From: Mycolicibacterium canariasense
Lineage (GTDB): Bacteria; Actinomycetota; Actinomycetes; Mycobacteriales; Mycobacteriaceae
Direction: 5' to 3'
Assembly (NCBI RefSeq): GCF_002101555.1
Contig: NZ_LQOL01000054.1
Coordinates: forward strand, 42,496 to 106,495
DNA: 64,000 nucleotides
Shown: positions 36,109-44,456 of the stretch, one piece after another
How the letters are laid out: each line of letters starts with the position of its first letter
How positions within the stretch are numbered: the first letter of the stretch is position 1
Translations under genes and position numbers: made by a program
The notes under the pieces: model-generated
Seen by the model: the letters and a program-made list of their open reading frames with translations, nothing else
What the model was told of the DNA's origin: nothing
Database searches by the model: none

Positions 36109-37755
36109 TCAGCCCCTTCCAATGTGCAGCACTGTAACCACTTCACCTATCGAATTGACAACGACCTTGATGCCGTTCTCCGGCACTGCGTAGGTCATTG
36201 TGCCCGGCAAATTCCCTGGACCGGCAATGCCGTTCGCAATGGCATCCTCCACCACAGTCGGCGTTACCCCTCGGCCCATCAGGCGATCAAGGCTGTGACC
36301 AGTATAAAGCCGCCCCATAATGACCGACTCAGCGTTTGTCCCCGGCGGCACATTCAACGGGGCTCCCCTCCGGCCGACCGGAAGTTGGGTCGCAATTCGA
36401 TCAGCCGTTGCTTCAGCTGCCCGCGCCGCGGCCGCTGCCCGCGCTACCGCCGCTTCTCCGCCTCCGAACACGAGTCCTGGTACTTGCTGGGCAAGTTGCG
36501 CGCTCGCTCCCCCGGCGAAGTAAGCGGCATTCGGAGCATCGAACACCGAGTTGACCTGACTGATGGCGGACGAGAGCGGGTTGACTGCCTGCTGCGCGAG
36601 TGCTTGGGCAAGGTTGCCCCAGGACTCGGCCACACCTGGTGCTCCGGGGCCCGCCGCACCGACAAGCACCTGGATGCTTTCAATCCCGGCGTCCCAGCTG
36701 TCACGAAAACCTTCCGCGAAGCCGGGCTCAGGCACAGGTGTGGTCGGGACTGTCGAAACCTGCGGCAGTGTGCCGTTGGCGATCTGGGTATTGAGCTGGG
36801 CCGCGCCGTTAACGACCTGGTTGACCCGCTGGTCCAACTGCGAAGCTGGGACGCCGTCGTTGGCTATCACTTGGCGCAAGACAGCCACATCTTGGCGACT
36901 CGGCGTGAATGCGGGTGCGGCCGACGACGAGCTCGTTAGCGTCACAGCCCGGCTCTGGGGAGCTGGACGAACATCGGGGCCCGCCGCCGGCGCGCTTGCA
37001 CCATTGCGCCGTCGGGCCAGACCCGCGCCCGCAGCCGCTCCCAGTCCGATAACCACACCCGTGGTGGTGTTGATTGGATTGCTCGGGGATTCCGGAGCGG
37101 CTGCAGTCACCGCGGGAGGCTGAGCGATAGATTGTTGCGATGACGATGTTGCCGGCGGAATCTGTTGCTGGACAGGCGTGTTCTGTGTAGTGGGCGGCGG
37201 CGCGGTGTCCTGGGTTGGTGACGCGGGTGGGTTCGTGTTCTGGTGCCATTGGTTCGGGGGCGCTTGGACCACCGGACTCGGCGCCTGCTCCGACTGCGAG
37301 GGTTGTACCTGGCTTGAGATACGCGTATTCACACTGCGATTCGGCCCGTCAGCCCTCCAGCGATTGTTGGCGTTGGTCCGCTCAGAAAAGCTCGATCCCG
37401 ACCGCTGCGTCGCACGCTGACCCTCAGAAGAGCCCCGCGAACCCGCATCATTATGTTGGCCGTTGGTGTTCGACTTCTTGTTGTCGCTCTTCTTTTTCTT
37501 CTTCTTGTTATCCCCTGGCTTGGAGTGATTACCACCCGGCGAACCCGGTTTCGGCGTCGCTCCAGCGTGCGCCACCACCGCAGGATCACTACTGACCAAC
37601 GGCACCACCAAACCCACAATCGGCACCAGAAAAGCGGTCAACCCCGCCGCGACACCCAAGCGCAACCAACGACCACGATCACCGACTGATCGGCCCGAAA
37701 CCGCCCGATGCCGACCCTGAGACACGCGGCGCGCGCTCGACACCCCTAGCGGCAT
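36109..37755 (-). CDS. Polymorphic-toxin-like exported protein
   Basis: 548-aa protein (frame open to 37863; ATG 37755 chosen, a 584-aa form is possible). Layout: basic N-terminus; membrane segment (32-56); Lys-rich stretch (GDNKKKKKKS, 81-90) and a long Ser/Thr/Pro/Gln-rich stalk; second hydrophobic run (GVVIGLGAAAGAG); a pre-toxin-like region (345-460); and a C-terminal domain of about 68 residues (480-548) with YTGHSLDRLMGRGVTP and VVEDAIANG. That C-terminus resembles the small DUF4258/BECR-type ribonuclease toxin tips, H487, R491 and R495 being candidate active residues. The immunity gene follows by 3 bp. Export route unknown. Confidence 0.7.
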   Translation of the reverse strand: MPLGVSSARRVSQGRHRAVSGRSVGDRGRWLRLGVAAGLTAFLVPIVGLVVPLVSSDPAVVAHAGATPKPGSPGGNHSKPGDNKKKKKKSDNKKSNTNGQHNDAGSRGSSEGQRATQRSGSSFSERTNANNRWRADGPNRSVNTRISSQVQPSQSEQAPSPVVQAPPNQWHQNTNPPASPTQDTAPPPTTQNTPVQQQIPPATSSSQQSIAQPPAVTAAAPESPSNPINTTTGVVIGLGAAAGAGLARRRNGASAPAAGPDVRPAPQSRAVTLTSSSSAAPAFTPSRQDVAVLRQVIANDGVPASQLDQRVNQVVNGAAQLNTQIANGTLPQVSTVPTTPVPEPGFAEGFRDSWDAGIESIQVLVGAAGPGAPGVAESWGNLAQALAQQAVNPLSSAISQVNSVFDAPNAAYFAGGASAQLAQQVPGLVFGGGEAAVARAAAAARAAEATADRIATQLPVGRRGAPLNVPPGTNAESVIMGRLYTGHSLDRLMGRGVTPTVVEDAIANGIAGPGNLPGTMTYAVPENGIKVVVNSIGEVVTVLHIGRG

Positions 37756-37863
37756 CAACCACTCACCACTCGACACATCAGAGCAAAGAGCCGACCCACC
37801 GTCCGCGACGATCGCACGAGCACCAGACCCAACCGACACCGCGCACCGATACCGCGTCACCAC

Positions 37864-38168
37864 GCCACCTGCACAGCGCAGCTATGACCGGCCGACCTCA
37901 CCCAGAGGTCGAACCCGCGCAGGTCAGACCGCAATAATCCCCCCATGACGCCTCCCCCTCGACATCCCAATCGAGCCCGTCAACCAGACGGACTCTGCAG
38001 GGTGTAGTCGGGAGCGAACGTCGAAACCGAACATCAGCGAACGGTGATCTATCCCACAGCAACATTGGCGTCAACCGCGGCTACGCTTCGACACCACCAA
38101 CACACGGCGGCCAAACCGACCCGATACCCGGGCATCATGGGCCGCCGAACCATCGATTCGGGGGAATC
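37864..38168. other. Intergenic, no gene supported (305 bp)
   Basis: Divergent spacer between the toxin gene and the small membrane protein at 38169. I see no RNA, repeat or ORF with coding character. A purine-rich GGGGGAA (38160-38166) next to the ATG at 38169 is the only clear signal. Toxin-operon promoters presumably lie here. Confidence 0.6.
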
Positions 38169-38432
38169 ATGCATTCATCGAGCAACAACGCACAGTTCCA
38201 CGTCAAGAACTTCGCCGCGCTGCTGGGCGGCCTCGCCATGCTCGCCGCGGGCTTCGCCGCCATCACCAGCCTGACCAACTGGATCGACCACTGGGGCACC
38301 GTTCCGGTCTACCTGACCTACTTCCTCTACATGTCCCTCGCCGGGCGGCTGTTCTGGAAGGGCGCCGACGCAACCTGGGCCGCAATCAAATCGAGCCTCA
38401 CTACCGCGCCGGCAATCAAAGTGGCCCCCTAA
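38169..38432 (+). CDS. Small two-pass membrane protein, unknown
   Basis: 87-aa protein with two membrane segments (LLGGLAMLAAGFAAITSL and VYLTYFLYMSLAGRLFW). Ribosome site GGGGGAA directly upstream. No family recognised. It is next to the toxin gene, divergent from it; whether related is unknown. Confidence 0.55.
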   Translation: MHSSSNNAQFHVKNFAALLGGLAMLAAGFAAITSLTNWIDHWGTVPVYLTYFLYMSLAGRLFWKGADATWAAIKSSLTTAPAIKVAP

Positions 38433-38496
38433 ACCCGCCGCCATCCTCTCGACGGTGATCCCGCGATCAGTGATGGTCCCACCGTGCTCGGACCTC

Positions 38497-38655
38497 TCAG
38501 GTTACCCGGGAAGTGCGGCGACGAACCAACAAGCGACGGTAGATGTTTCGATCCCACCGTGCTTCGATCTGCAGCACGGAGCCGTCCGGCGCATCACCAC
38601 GCTCGATAACTTTGGCAGCTTCGATGTTCCAGGTGCCGCACTTTTCGACAGCCAC
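38497..38655 (-). CDS. Possible small ORF (52 aa), unassigned
   Basis: Open frame on the minus strand from GTG 38655 (or TTG 38670) to TGA at 38497. The product contains CGTWNIEAAKVIERGDAPDG and ends in an Arg-rich tail (YRRLLVRRRTSRVT), with a protein-like composition. It lies just downstream of the methyltransferase on the same strand. No ribosome site is clear and no family is recognised; it could be a remnant of a longer gene. Confidence 0.3.
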   Translation of the reverse strand: MAVEKCGTWNIEAAKVIERGDAPDGSVLQIEARWDRNIYRRLLVRRRTSRVT

Positions 38656-38679
38656 CGACGCGTCTGTCAAGTGACGACC

Positions 38680-39546
38680 TCAGCGTCTCGCGCGCAGGAT
38701 CCGGCTGGCCTGCAAGACGCGCGCGAACTCGAGTTCTCCACCGTCTGAAGACCCCTCACCGAGGTAGGCAGCGACGACGTCGTAGCCGGGGCGGTCGTCG
38801 ATGATCCTGAAGCCGAGTGTGCGCAGCAGTGTTGTTATTTCGGTTGGCGTGAAGTAGCTATGGAAGGGTTCGCCGGCGGCGGCGAGGCGTTCAGCGCGAG
38901 CCTGCAAGTCGGCGCGGTCAGCCTCGGTGCTTGGCGAGTGCAGATAGTCGAAGACCACTTCGACCGGCTGGGCTTGCCCCGCGATGTACTGCAAGGTAGA
39001 GCGGGCAGCGCTTGGAGTTAGATAGAAGATGACCCCCAACCATACGAAGATCGCGGGTTCAGTCCGTGTGAAGGCGGTGGACTCCAGTTCCGCTGACAGG
39101 TCTTGGGTTTCGAAGTCCACGGGCACGAGAGTCAACGTCGCAGGGATATCGATTCCGGCCGCGGCGAGTCGGTCGCGTTTCCATGCTTGGGTGGCCGGGT
39201 GATCGATCTCGAACACTCGCAGACCGGGATTGTGGTTGCGGTAGGCGAAGGTGTCCAGCCCGGCGCCCAGGATCACCACCTGGCGGGTACCGGCGGCCAC
39301 GGCCGCAGCTACCGCGTCTTCGGCGACGCGGGCGCGGGCAGCGAAGAACAGACGCCGGTCCCGATCGTTGATCACCGCGCCGATCTGGTCGCCCACGCGT
39401 GTGCTCAGTTCGGTCAACTCGTCGGCGGTGACACCGAGCAGCGGAACCGCTAGATCATCGCTGAAGATCATTGGCTGATCGGCGATCTGGTGATACGCGC
39501 GGGCGTAGGCGGTAGCTAGGGCGGTGCGGCTAGGCCCCTTGTCCAT
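38680..39546 (-). CDS. SAM-dependent methyltransferase, TIGR00027/LCMT type
   Basis: 288-aa class I methyltransferase of the large actinobacterial TIGR00027 group. SAM motif QVVILGAGLDTFAYR, then FEIDHPATQAWKR, and VWLGVIFYLT. Start ATG 39546 is supported by a leaderless -10 and by homology beginning there; the open frame to 39654 is not. Substrate unknown. Confidence 0.85.
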   Translation of the reverse strand: MDKGPSRTALATAYARAYHQIADQPMIFSDDLAVPLLGVTADELTELSTRVGDQIGAVINDRDRRLFFAARARVAEDAVAAAVAAGTRQVVILGAGLDTFAYRNHNPGLRVFEIDHPATQAWKRDRLAAAGIDIPATLTLVPVDFETQDLSAELESTAFTRTEPAIFVWLGVIFYLTPSAARSTLQYIAGQAQPVEVVFDYLHSPSTEADRADLQARAERLAAAGEPFHSYFTPTEITTLLRTLGFRIIDDRPGYDVVAAYLGEGSSDGGELEFARVLQASRILRARR

Positions 39547-39553
39547 ACTGGCA

Positions 39554-39559
39554 AACCTA
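39554..39559 (-). promoter_or_regulatory. -10 box, leaderless promoter of the methyltransferase
   Basis: On the minus strand TAGGTT ends eight bases before the A of the ATG at 39546. Confidence 0.45.
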
Positions 39560-39979
39560 CTCGCGGACCCATGGCGGACGGCGTGGAACCGCCCCCCCCA
39601 ACATCCCATGGTCTTCCAGGGTGTCGAACGCTCACCGCGCGGGTTGCTTTTCATGGTGTAATCGCTGCAGGCGCCAACGGCGAGGGCCAGACGCGCGTCG
39701 CCCCAACCAACCTTCGGTCACCTAATTTGGTCTACAACGATATGGCCAGCTACGCCGCGGTGAAGTTCCCCTTGACCGCGTTGCTCGCCGTAGACGCGGC
39801 TGGCAACGCCGAGACCGACCGGCTGCGAGTGGACGGCGCTCACCGCGCTCGAAGAGAGGCTCCGATCTTCCGGCCCAGGCAACGCAAAAGCCGCCGGAAC
39901 AACGTCCGGCGGCTCCCCGCTCTGGCGAAAGACCTGTACCAGGCCGTCCGCTCTCGCGATGATTACAGCAAGCACTCAA
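39560..39979. other. Intergenic, only a tRNA terminator found (420 bp)
   Basis: No gene supported. A plus-strand open frame runs through it and the tRNA but looks like a chance frame. The hairpin at 39890-39913 is listed separately. The rest, including GC-rich stretches around 39590-39720, shows nothing I can name. Confidence 0.55.
39885..39913 (-). terminator. Intrinsic terminator of tRNA-Leu
   Basis: Perfect 9-bp stem GCCGCCGGA (39890-39898) and TCCGGCGGC (39905-39913) with loop ACAACG. Reading on the minus strand from the tRNA, the stem is followed by CTTTTGCG. It lies about 70 nt beyond the tRNA 3' end. Confidence 0.7.
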
Positions 39980-40065
39980 TGGTGCGGGCGGTGGGATTCG
40001 AACCCACACGCTCTCTCGAGCACCGGCACCTAAAGCCGGCATGTCTGCCGTTCCATCACGCCCGC
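39980..40065 (-). tRNA. tRNA-Leu (anticodon UAG)
   Basis: Minus strand. Acceptor stem GCGGGCG (40065-40059) pairs with CGCCCGC (39990-39984), discriminator A, and CCA is encoded (39982-39980). Anticodon stem CCGGC/GCCGG encloses loop TTTAGGT, so the anticodon is UAG. T arm GTGGG TTCGAAT CCCAC. A long variable arm (TGCTCGAGAGAGCGT) makes it a class II tRNA, as expected for leucine. Confidence 0.95.
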
Positions 40066-40155
40066 AAGCGCGTTCAGACTACCGCCCGCCGATCCGGCCG
40101 GAGTTGTCGGTGGCTGCTCCTACGGTGGAACACAACGTGTAGAAGGCGGTCCTAG

Positions 40156-40884
40156 GTGCGCTCCACGGCTCAGTTCAACCGAGTCCAACAACTCATCGCA
40201 GCCGGACTGAACGACTGCCAAATCGCCCGGGAGTCGGCCGTCCCTCGGCGCACAGTCTGGGATTGGCGGCGGGCTGGTCCGCAATTGCGCCGACCACACG
40301 ATTCGTGTGCTCAACACGATTACTCGCACCTACCCTCAGATGCGTACGCATATCTTCTGGGCTTGTACCTAGGTGACGGCAGTATCAGCCAGAACCGGAG
40401 AGTTTGGCGGTTGCGCGTCACGTTGGACAAGCGCTACCCCGGCATTATCGAGAGCTGCCGACGCACGATCGATACGATCATGTCGGGTCAGCAGGCGACC
40501 GTATTTCCGCGGGACACGGGATGCGTGGACGTCAGCCTCTACTCCAAGCACTGGCCCTGCCTCTTCCCCCAGCACGGCCCCGGCCAGAAACACACCCGCC
40601 CGATCGTCCTGCAGCCCTGGCAGCAAGCACACGTCGACGCCGCGACCGAGGCCTTCATCCGCGGGCTCATCCACAGCGACGGCTGTCGCGTGGTGGCCAA
40701 CGATCGCGGGGTGCGCAGCGTCCGCTACCACTTCACCAATCACTCCGCCGATATCCGCAATCTCTATTGCGCGGCACTCGACAGGCTGGGCATACCGTGG
40801 ACGCAGAACAGCCGCTATGTCATCGCCGTCTATCGGAAAGCCGCGACGGCGCGCCTCGACGAGTTCGTCGGCCCAAAAGCCTGA
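40156..40884 (+). CDS. Free-standing LAGLIDADG homing endonuclease
   Basis: 242-aa protein. The N-terminus has an HTH-like segment (LIAAGLNDCQIARESAVPRR). Two LAGLIDADG motifs follow: YLLGLYLGDGS (66-76, Asp74) and FIRGLIHSDGC (167-177, Asp175), the arrangement of monomeric homing endonucleases. It is not inside an intron or intein. It sits 90 bp from tRNA-Leu and is divergent from it; GTG start. Catalytic activity and target unknown. Confidence 0.85.
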   Translation: MRSTAQFNRVQQLIAAGLNDCQIARESAVPRRTVWDWRRAGPQLRRPHDSCAQHDYSHLPSDAYAYLLGLYLGDGSISQNRRVWRLRVTLDKRYPGIIESCRRTIDTIMSGQQATVFPRDTGCVDVSLYSKHWPCLFPQHGPGQKHTRPIVLQPWQQAHVDAATEAFIRGLIHSDGCRVVANDRGVRSVRYHFTNHSADIRNLYCAALDRLGIPWTQNSRYVIAVYRKAATARLDEFVGPKA

Positions 40885-40896
40885 AACGCCGCACGG

Positions 40897-40902
40897 TACC
40901 GT
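40897..40902 (+). promoter_or_regulatory. -10 box, leaderless promoter of lprD
   Basis: TACCGT ends seven bases before the A of the ATG at 40909. Confidence 0.45.
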
Positions 40903-40908
40903 TGACGC

Positions 40909-41268
40909 ATGTCCACTACACGGCGTAGGAGGCCGGCGCTCATCGCGCTGGTGATCCTCGGCGCCGTCGGCTGCCTGCTACTGGCGTGGTGGCAGTGGAC
41001 CCGGTTCGAATCCGCGTCGGGCACCTTCCAGAATCTCGGCTACGCGTTGCAGTGGCCGATGTTCGCGGGTTTCTGCGTCTACGCCTACTACAAATTCGTG
41101 CGGCTGGAAGAAGCACCACCCGTCGAGACCAGGCCCGATACCGAGATCCCGGCCGGCCTGCTCCCCGAGCGTCCCAAGGCTACGACCAACGACGACGACC
41201 CGACCCTGCGCGAATACAACGCCTACCTCGCCGAGCTTGCACAAAAGGATAAGGAAGACACCGAATGA
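40909..41268 (+). CDS. lprD: LprD-like lipoprotein/membrane protein
   Basis: 119-aa protein; hydrophobic N-terminus (ALIALVILGAVGCLLLAWW) with a GAVGC lipobox, a second hydrophobic stretch (YALQWPMFAGFCVYAYY), then an acidic tail (NDDDPTLREYNAYLAELAQK). Orthologue of M. tuberculosis Rv1343c by position and size. It overlaps the DUF3817 gene by 4 bp. Function unknown; whether it is truly a lipoprotein or a two-pass membrane protein cannot be settled here. Confidence 0.8.
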   Translation: MSTTRRRRPALIALVILGAVGCLLLAWWQWTRFESASGTFQNLGYALQWPMFAGFCVYAYYKFVRLEEAPPVETRPDTEIPAGLLPERPKATTNDDDPTLREYNAYLAELAQKDKEDTE

Positions 41269-41609
41269 CCTCCCCCGAAACCCCCGCATCCGCCGCTTCC
41301 GTCGAGTCCATCCGCAAGGCGCTGCTCAGCTACCGCGTGATGGCATGGGCGACGGGTCTGTGGCTGATCGCCCTGTGCTACGAGATGGTGATGAAGTACG
41401 TCTTCAAAGATGCCTCGCTGAGCTGGATCGGCATCGTGCACGGCTGGGTGTACTTCGTCTACCTGCTCTGCACCGCGAATCTGGCCGTGAAGGCGCGCTG
41501 GCCCATCGGCCGCGCCATCGGCACGCTGATCTCCGGCACGGTGCCGCTGCTGGGCATCATCGTCGAGCACTTCCAGACGCAAGACGTGAAGAAGCGCTTC
41601 GGTCTGTGA
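41265..41609 (+). CDS. DUF3817 membrane protein (Rv1342c-like)
   Basis: 114-aa three-segment membrane protein with the DUF3817 signature KYVFKDASLSWIGIVHGW and an end VEHFQTQDVKKRFG. Orthologue of Rv1342c. Coupled to lprD by a 4-bp overlap. Its 3' end overlaps the convergent MFS gene by 53 bp. A distant DUF3817 relative lies at 63396. Confidence 0.85.
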   Translation: MTSPETPASAASVESIRKALLSYRVMAWATGLWLIALCYEMVMKYVFKDASLSWIGIVHGWVYFVYLLCTANLAVKARWPIGRAIGTLISGTVPLLGIIVEHFQTQDVKKRFGL

Positions 41610-43020
41610 CACCCTCGGTCGCAGCGACCGGGATCAGCAGAGCGAGCACCGCGGACAGTCCGGCGACGCCCGCCGCGATCAGCAGCGCCACCCGGAACGC
41701 CTCGAGGGTCGGCACGTCCTGGCCACCCGTCGACATCGTCAGACCGGCCAGCACCGCACCGATCACGGCGCTGGAGATCGACGTCCCCAACGAGCGTGCC
41801 AAGGCGTTGATGCCGTTGGCTGCGGCCGTCTCCGAGATCGGCACCGCCGCGTTGATCAACGCCGGCATCGACGCGTAGGCAAACCCCACCCCGACACTCA
41901 CCAGCACGTTGAGCACCAGCACCTGGGCGCCGCCACCGAGCAACCACAACCCACCCAGGTACGAGCCGGCGATGATCGTGCATCCGGTGACCAGCGTGAA
42001 GCGCGGCCCCCGGACCGCCGCGACGCGCGCAGCGACGGGTGCGGTGACCATCATCGCCAGCCCGCCCGGCGCCATCCAGAGCCCGGCCTCGAGCATCGAC
42101 ATGCCGAGCCCGTAGCCGGTGACCTTCGGCAGCTCGAGGATCTGAGGCGCGATCAACGACAGCGCGAACATCGCAAAGCCGACGCCGATCGAGGCGATAT
42201 TGGTGGTCAGCACCGGACGACGCACCGTGGTGCGCAGGTCGACGATCGGTGAGTCGTACCTCAGCTGCCAGGCCGCGAACACGGCGAACACCACCAGCGA
42301 CGCGGCGAACATGCCGACCGTCGTCACGGACGTCCATCCCCACGTCCGCCCCTTGGTGATCCCGAGTAGCAACGCCACCAAGCCCGCGGCGAGCAGCACC
42401 GCGCCCAGTGGATCGAGCCGGTCCGATGAGGTCGCCGGTACCGCGGGCACCAAGAAGACGAACAACGCCAGCGCGCCGACGCCGAGCCCGGCGGCAAACC
42501 AGAACAGCGCGTGCCAGTTGACGTGCTGGGCGATGGCCGCCGACAGCGGCAAACCGAGCGCCCCGCCGACTCCGAGCGACGAACTCATCAATCCCATTGC
42601 CCCGCCGACCTTTTCGGCCGGAACCGAGGCACGCAGCACGCTGATGCCCAGCGGGATGATCGGGATCGCCAGGCCTTGCAACCCCCGACCGGCGATGAAC
42701 GGGATCAGCGCCGAGGTCAGCGCACACAGCAGTGACCCGGCGGTCAGCAGCACCGCACAGGCGATCAACACCCGCTTGGGCCCGAAGAGGTCGCCGAGGC
42801 GGCCGAAGACGGGCGTGGCCACCGCGGCGGTGAGCAGTGTCGCGGTGATCGCCCACGACGCGTTGGCGGGGCTGGTGGCCAGCAGCTTCGGCAGTTCCGG
42901 GATCAGCGGGATGATCAGCGTCTGCATCAGCGACACGCTGATACCGGCCGCGGACAGCACACCGATCAGCACGCGTGGATGCGTCGAACCCCAACCGCGT
43001 GCACTCACGGCCGCGAGCAT
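41557..43020 (-). CDS. MFS transporter, DHA2 type
   Basis: 487-aa drug/proton antiporter-like protein with 14 predicted membrane segments. Motif A appears as GRLGDLFGPKRVLI. Members export drugs or envelope precursors. It is convergent with DUF3817, overlapping by 53 bp because the next stop is at 41557. Absent at this place in M. tuberculosis as I know it, so an insertion beside rdgB. Confidence 0.88.
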   Translation of the reverse strand: MLAAVSARGWGSTHPRVLIGVLSAAGISVSLMQTLIIPLIPELPKLLATSPANASWAITATLLTAAVATPVFGRLGDLFGPKRVLIACAVLLTAGSLLCALTSALIPFIAGRGLQGLAIPIIPLGISVLRASVPAEKVGGAMGLMSSSLGVGGALGLPLSAAIAQHVNWHALFWFAAGLGVGALALFVFLVPAVPATSSDRLDPLGAVLLAAGLVALLLGITKGRTWGWTSVTTVGMFAASLVVFAVFAAWQLRYDSPIVDLRTTVRRPVLTTNIASIGVGFAMFALSLIAPQILELPKVTGYGLGMSMLEAGLWMAPGGLAMMVTAPVAARVAAVRGPRFTLVTGCTIIAGSYLGGLWLLGGGAQVLVLNVLVSVGVGFAYASMPALINAAVPISETAAANGINALARSLGTSISSAVIGAVLAGLTMSTGGQDVPTLEAFRVALLIAAGVAGLSAVLALLIPVAATEGVTDRSASSRLASGSARR

Positions 43021-43055
43021 TACACGTTAGTTCGCCTATGTAAAATTCGCCGAAA

Positions 43056-43652
43056 TCACACCAGCGCGCGCAGCGCAGGTACCAGCAAGGCCAGCGCCCG
43101 ACCGCGATGCGAGGCGGCGTCCTTCTCCGCCGGGCTCAGTTCGGCCGCCGACCGGTCCGAGCCGGCCGGCACGAAGATCGGGTCGTACCCGAAGCCACCG
43201 TCCCCGCGGGGCGCACGGGCGATGGTGCCGGACCACTCGCCGCGCACCACGGTCTGCCCGGACGCCGAAACCAACGCACACGCCGACACGAACGCGCCGC
43301 CGCGCCGCTCGTCGGGCACGTCGCGCAGCTGGCCGAGCAGCAGCTCCAGATTGGCGACGTCGTCACCGTGCCGGCCGGCCCACCGGGCCGACAGCACTCC
43401 CGGCATCCCGTTCAGCGCATCGACGGCCAGCCCGGAATCGTCGGCCACCGCCGGAATCCCGGTGGCGGTGAACGCGTCGCGCGCCTTGGCCAGCGCGTTC
43501 TCCTCGAACGTCGCGCCGGTCTCGGGCGCCTCGTCGAAGGCGGGCACATCGTCCAGCGACAACAGATCCAGCCCGGACACCCCGGCAGCGTCGAGCACGC
43601 GCCGCAACTCGGCCAGTTTCTTGGCGTTGCGGCTGGCGACCAGCAGTTGCAC
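43056..43652 (-). CDS. rdgB: XTP/dITP pyrophosphatase
   Basis: 198-aa Ham1/RdgB enzyme, which removes non-canonical purine nucleotides (ITP, XTP, dITP) to keep them out of DNA and RNA. SRNAKKLAELRRVLD at the N-terminus, FEENALAKARDAF, DDSGLAVDALNG, and the end SHRGRALALL are family motifs. GTG start overlaps the rph stop by 1 bp. Rv1341 orthologue. Confidence 0.94.
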   Translation of the reverse strand: MQLLVASRNAKKLAELRRVLDAAGVSGLDLLSLDDVPAFDEAPETGATFEENALAKARDAFTATGIPAVADDSGLAVDALNGMPGVLSARWAGRHGDDVANLELLLGQLRDVPDERRGGAFVSACALVSASGQTVVRGEWSGTIARAPRGDGGFGYDPIFVPAGSDRSAAELSPAEKDAASHRGRALALLVPALRALV

Positions 43653-44434
43653 TAGCTTCCGAACGCTTTCTTCGCCGGTCCCGACGGCTCGGGCAGCACG
43701 CCCGGATACGGCAATTCCAGCGCCGCCTTCTGGATGGCGAACAACTGATCGCAGGCGCCCAGCGCCGCGTCGAGCAACTTGTCCAAGGTGGAGCGCGGGA
43801 ACGTGGCGCCCTCACCCGTGCCCTGCACCTCGACCAGCGTGCCGGTATCGGTCGCGACGACGTTCATATCGACCTCGGCGCGCGAATCCTCGGTGTACGG
43901 CAGGTCCACCCGGACCCGTCCGTCGACCACGCCGACCGACACCGCCGCGATGGCGCACGACAGCGGACGCGGGTCCGACAGTTTGTCCGCCGCCGCCAGG
44001 AAGGTGACCGCATCCGCGAGGGCGACGTAGGCCCCGGTGATGGCGGCGGTACGGGTGCCGCCGTCGGCCTGCAGCACATCGCAGTCGATGGCGATGGTGC
44101 TCTCCCCCAGCGCCCGCAGGTCGATACACGCGCGCAGCGAGCGGCCGATCAGCCGGCTGATCTCCTGGGTGCGGCCACCAACGCGCCCCTTGACCGATTC
44201 GCGGTCCGAGCGCGAGTGGGTCGCCGCCGGAAGCATCGCGTATTCGGCGGTGAGCCAACCCAATCCGGAACCCTTACGCCAACGCGGGACACCCTCGGTG
44301 ACCGAAGCCGTGCACATGACCCGGGTCTGGCCGAATTCGACCAGCACCGATCCGGCCGGGTGGGAAGTGAATCCGCGGGTGATGACCACCGGTCGCAGTT
44401 CGTCGTCAAGCCTGCCGTCTTCTCGTCTGGACAC
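43652..44434 (-). CDS. rph: Ribonuclease PH
   Basis: 260-aa phosphorolytic exoribonuclease that trims tRNA 3' ends. RREDGRLDDELRPV, TRTAAITGAYVALADA and the RSRT-like DRESVKGRVGGRTQEISRLIGRSL basic patch are standard. Rv1340 orthologue. GTG start at 44434; a leaderless promoter lies in the 22-bp gap after the Rv1339-like gene, so rph and rdgB can be transcribed on their own. Confidence 0.95.
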   Translation of the reverse strand: MSRREDGRLDDELRPVVITRGFTSHPAGSVLVEFGQTRVMCTASVTEGVPRWRKGSGLGWLTAEYAMLPAATHSRSDRESVKGRVGGRTQEISRLIGRSLRACIDLRALGESTIAIDCDVLQADGGTRTAAITGAYVALADAVTFLAAADKLSDPRPLSCAIAAVSVGVVDGRVRVDLPYTEDSRAEVDMNVVATDTGTLVEVQGTGEGATFPRSTLDKLLDAALGACDQLFAIQKAALELPYPGVLPEPSGPAKKAFGS

Positions 44435-44440
44435 CCGGCA

Positions 44441-44446
44441 ACCCTA
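44441..44446 (-). promoter_or_regulatory. -10 box, leaderless promoter of rph
   Basis: On the minus strand TAGGGT ends seven bases before the G of the GTG at 44434. It is inside the gap between the Rv1339-like gene and rph. Confidence 0.5.
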
Positions 44447-44456
44447 TCGCCTGCGT

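Noticed and set aside
35782..36939. 385-aa plus-strand frame across the toxin gene
   Set aside because: Antisense to the toxin and immunity genes, which have coherent domain structure and spacing; its own sequence has no recognisable domain.
39571..40155. 194-aa plus-strand frame over the methyltransferase gap and tRNA
   Set aside because: It runs antisense through tRNA-Leu and its terminator and has no recognisable segment.
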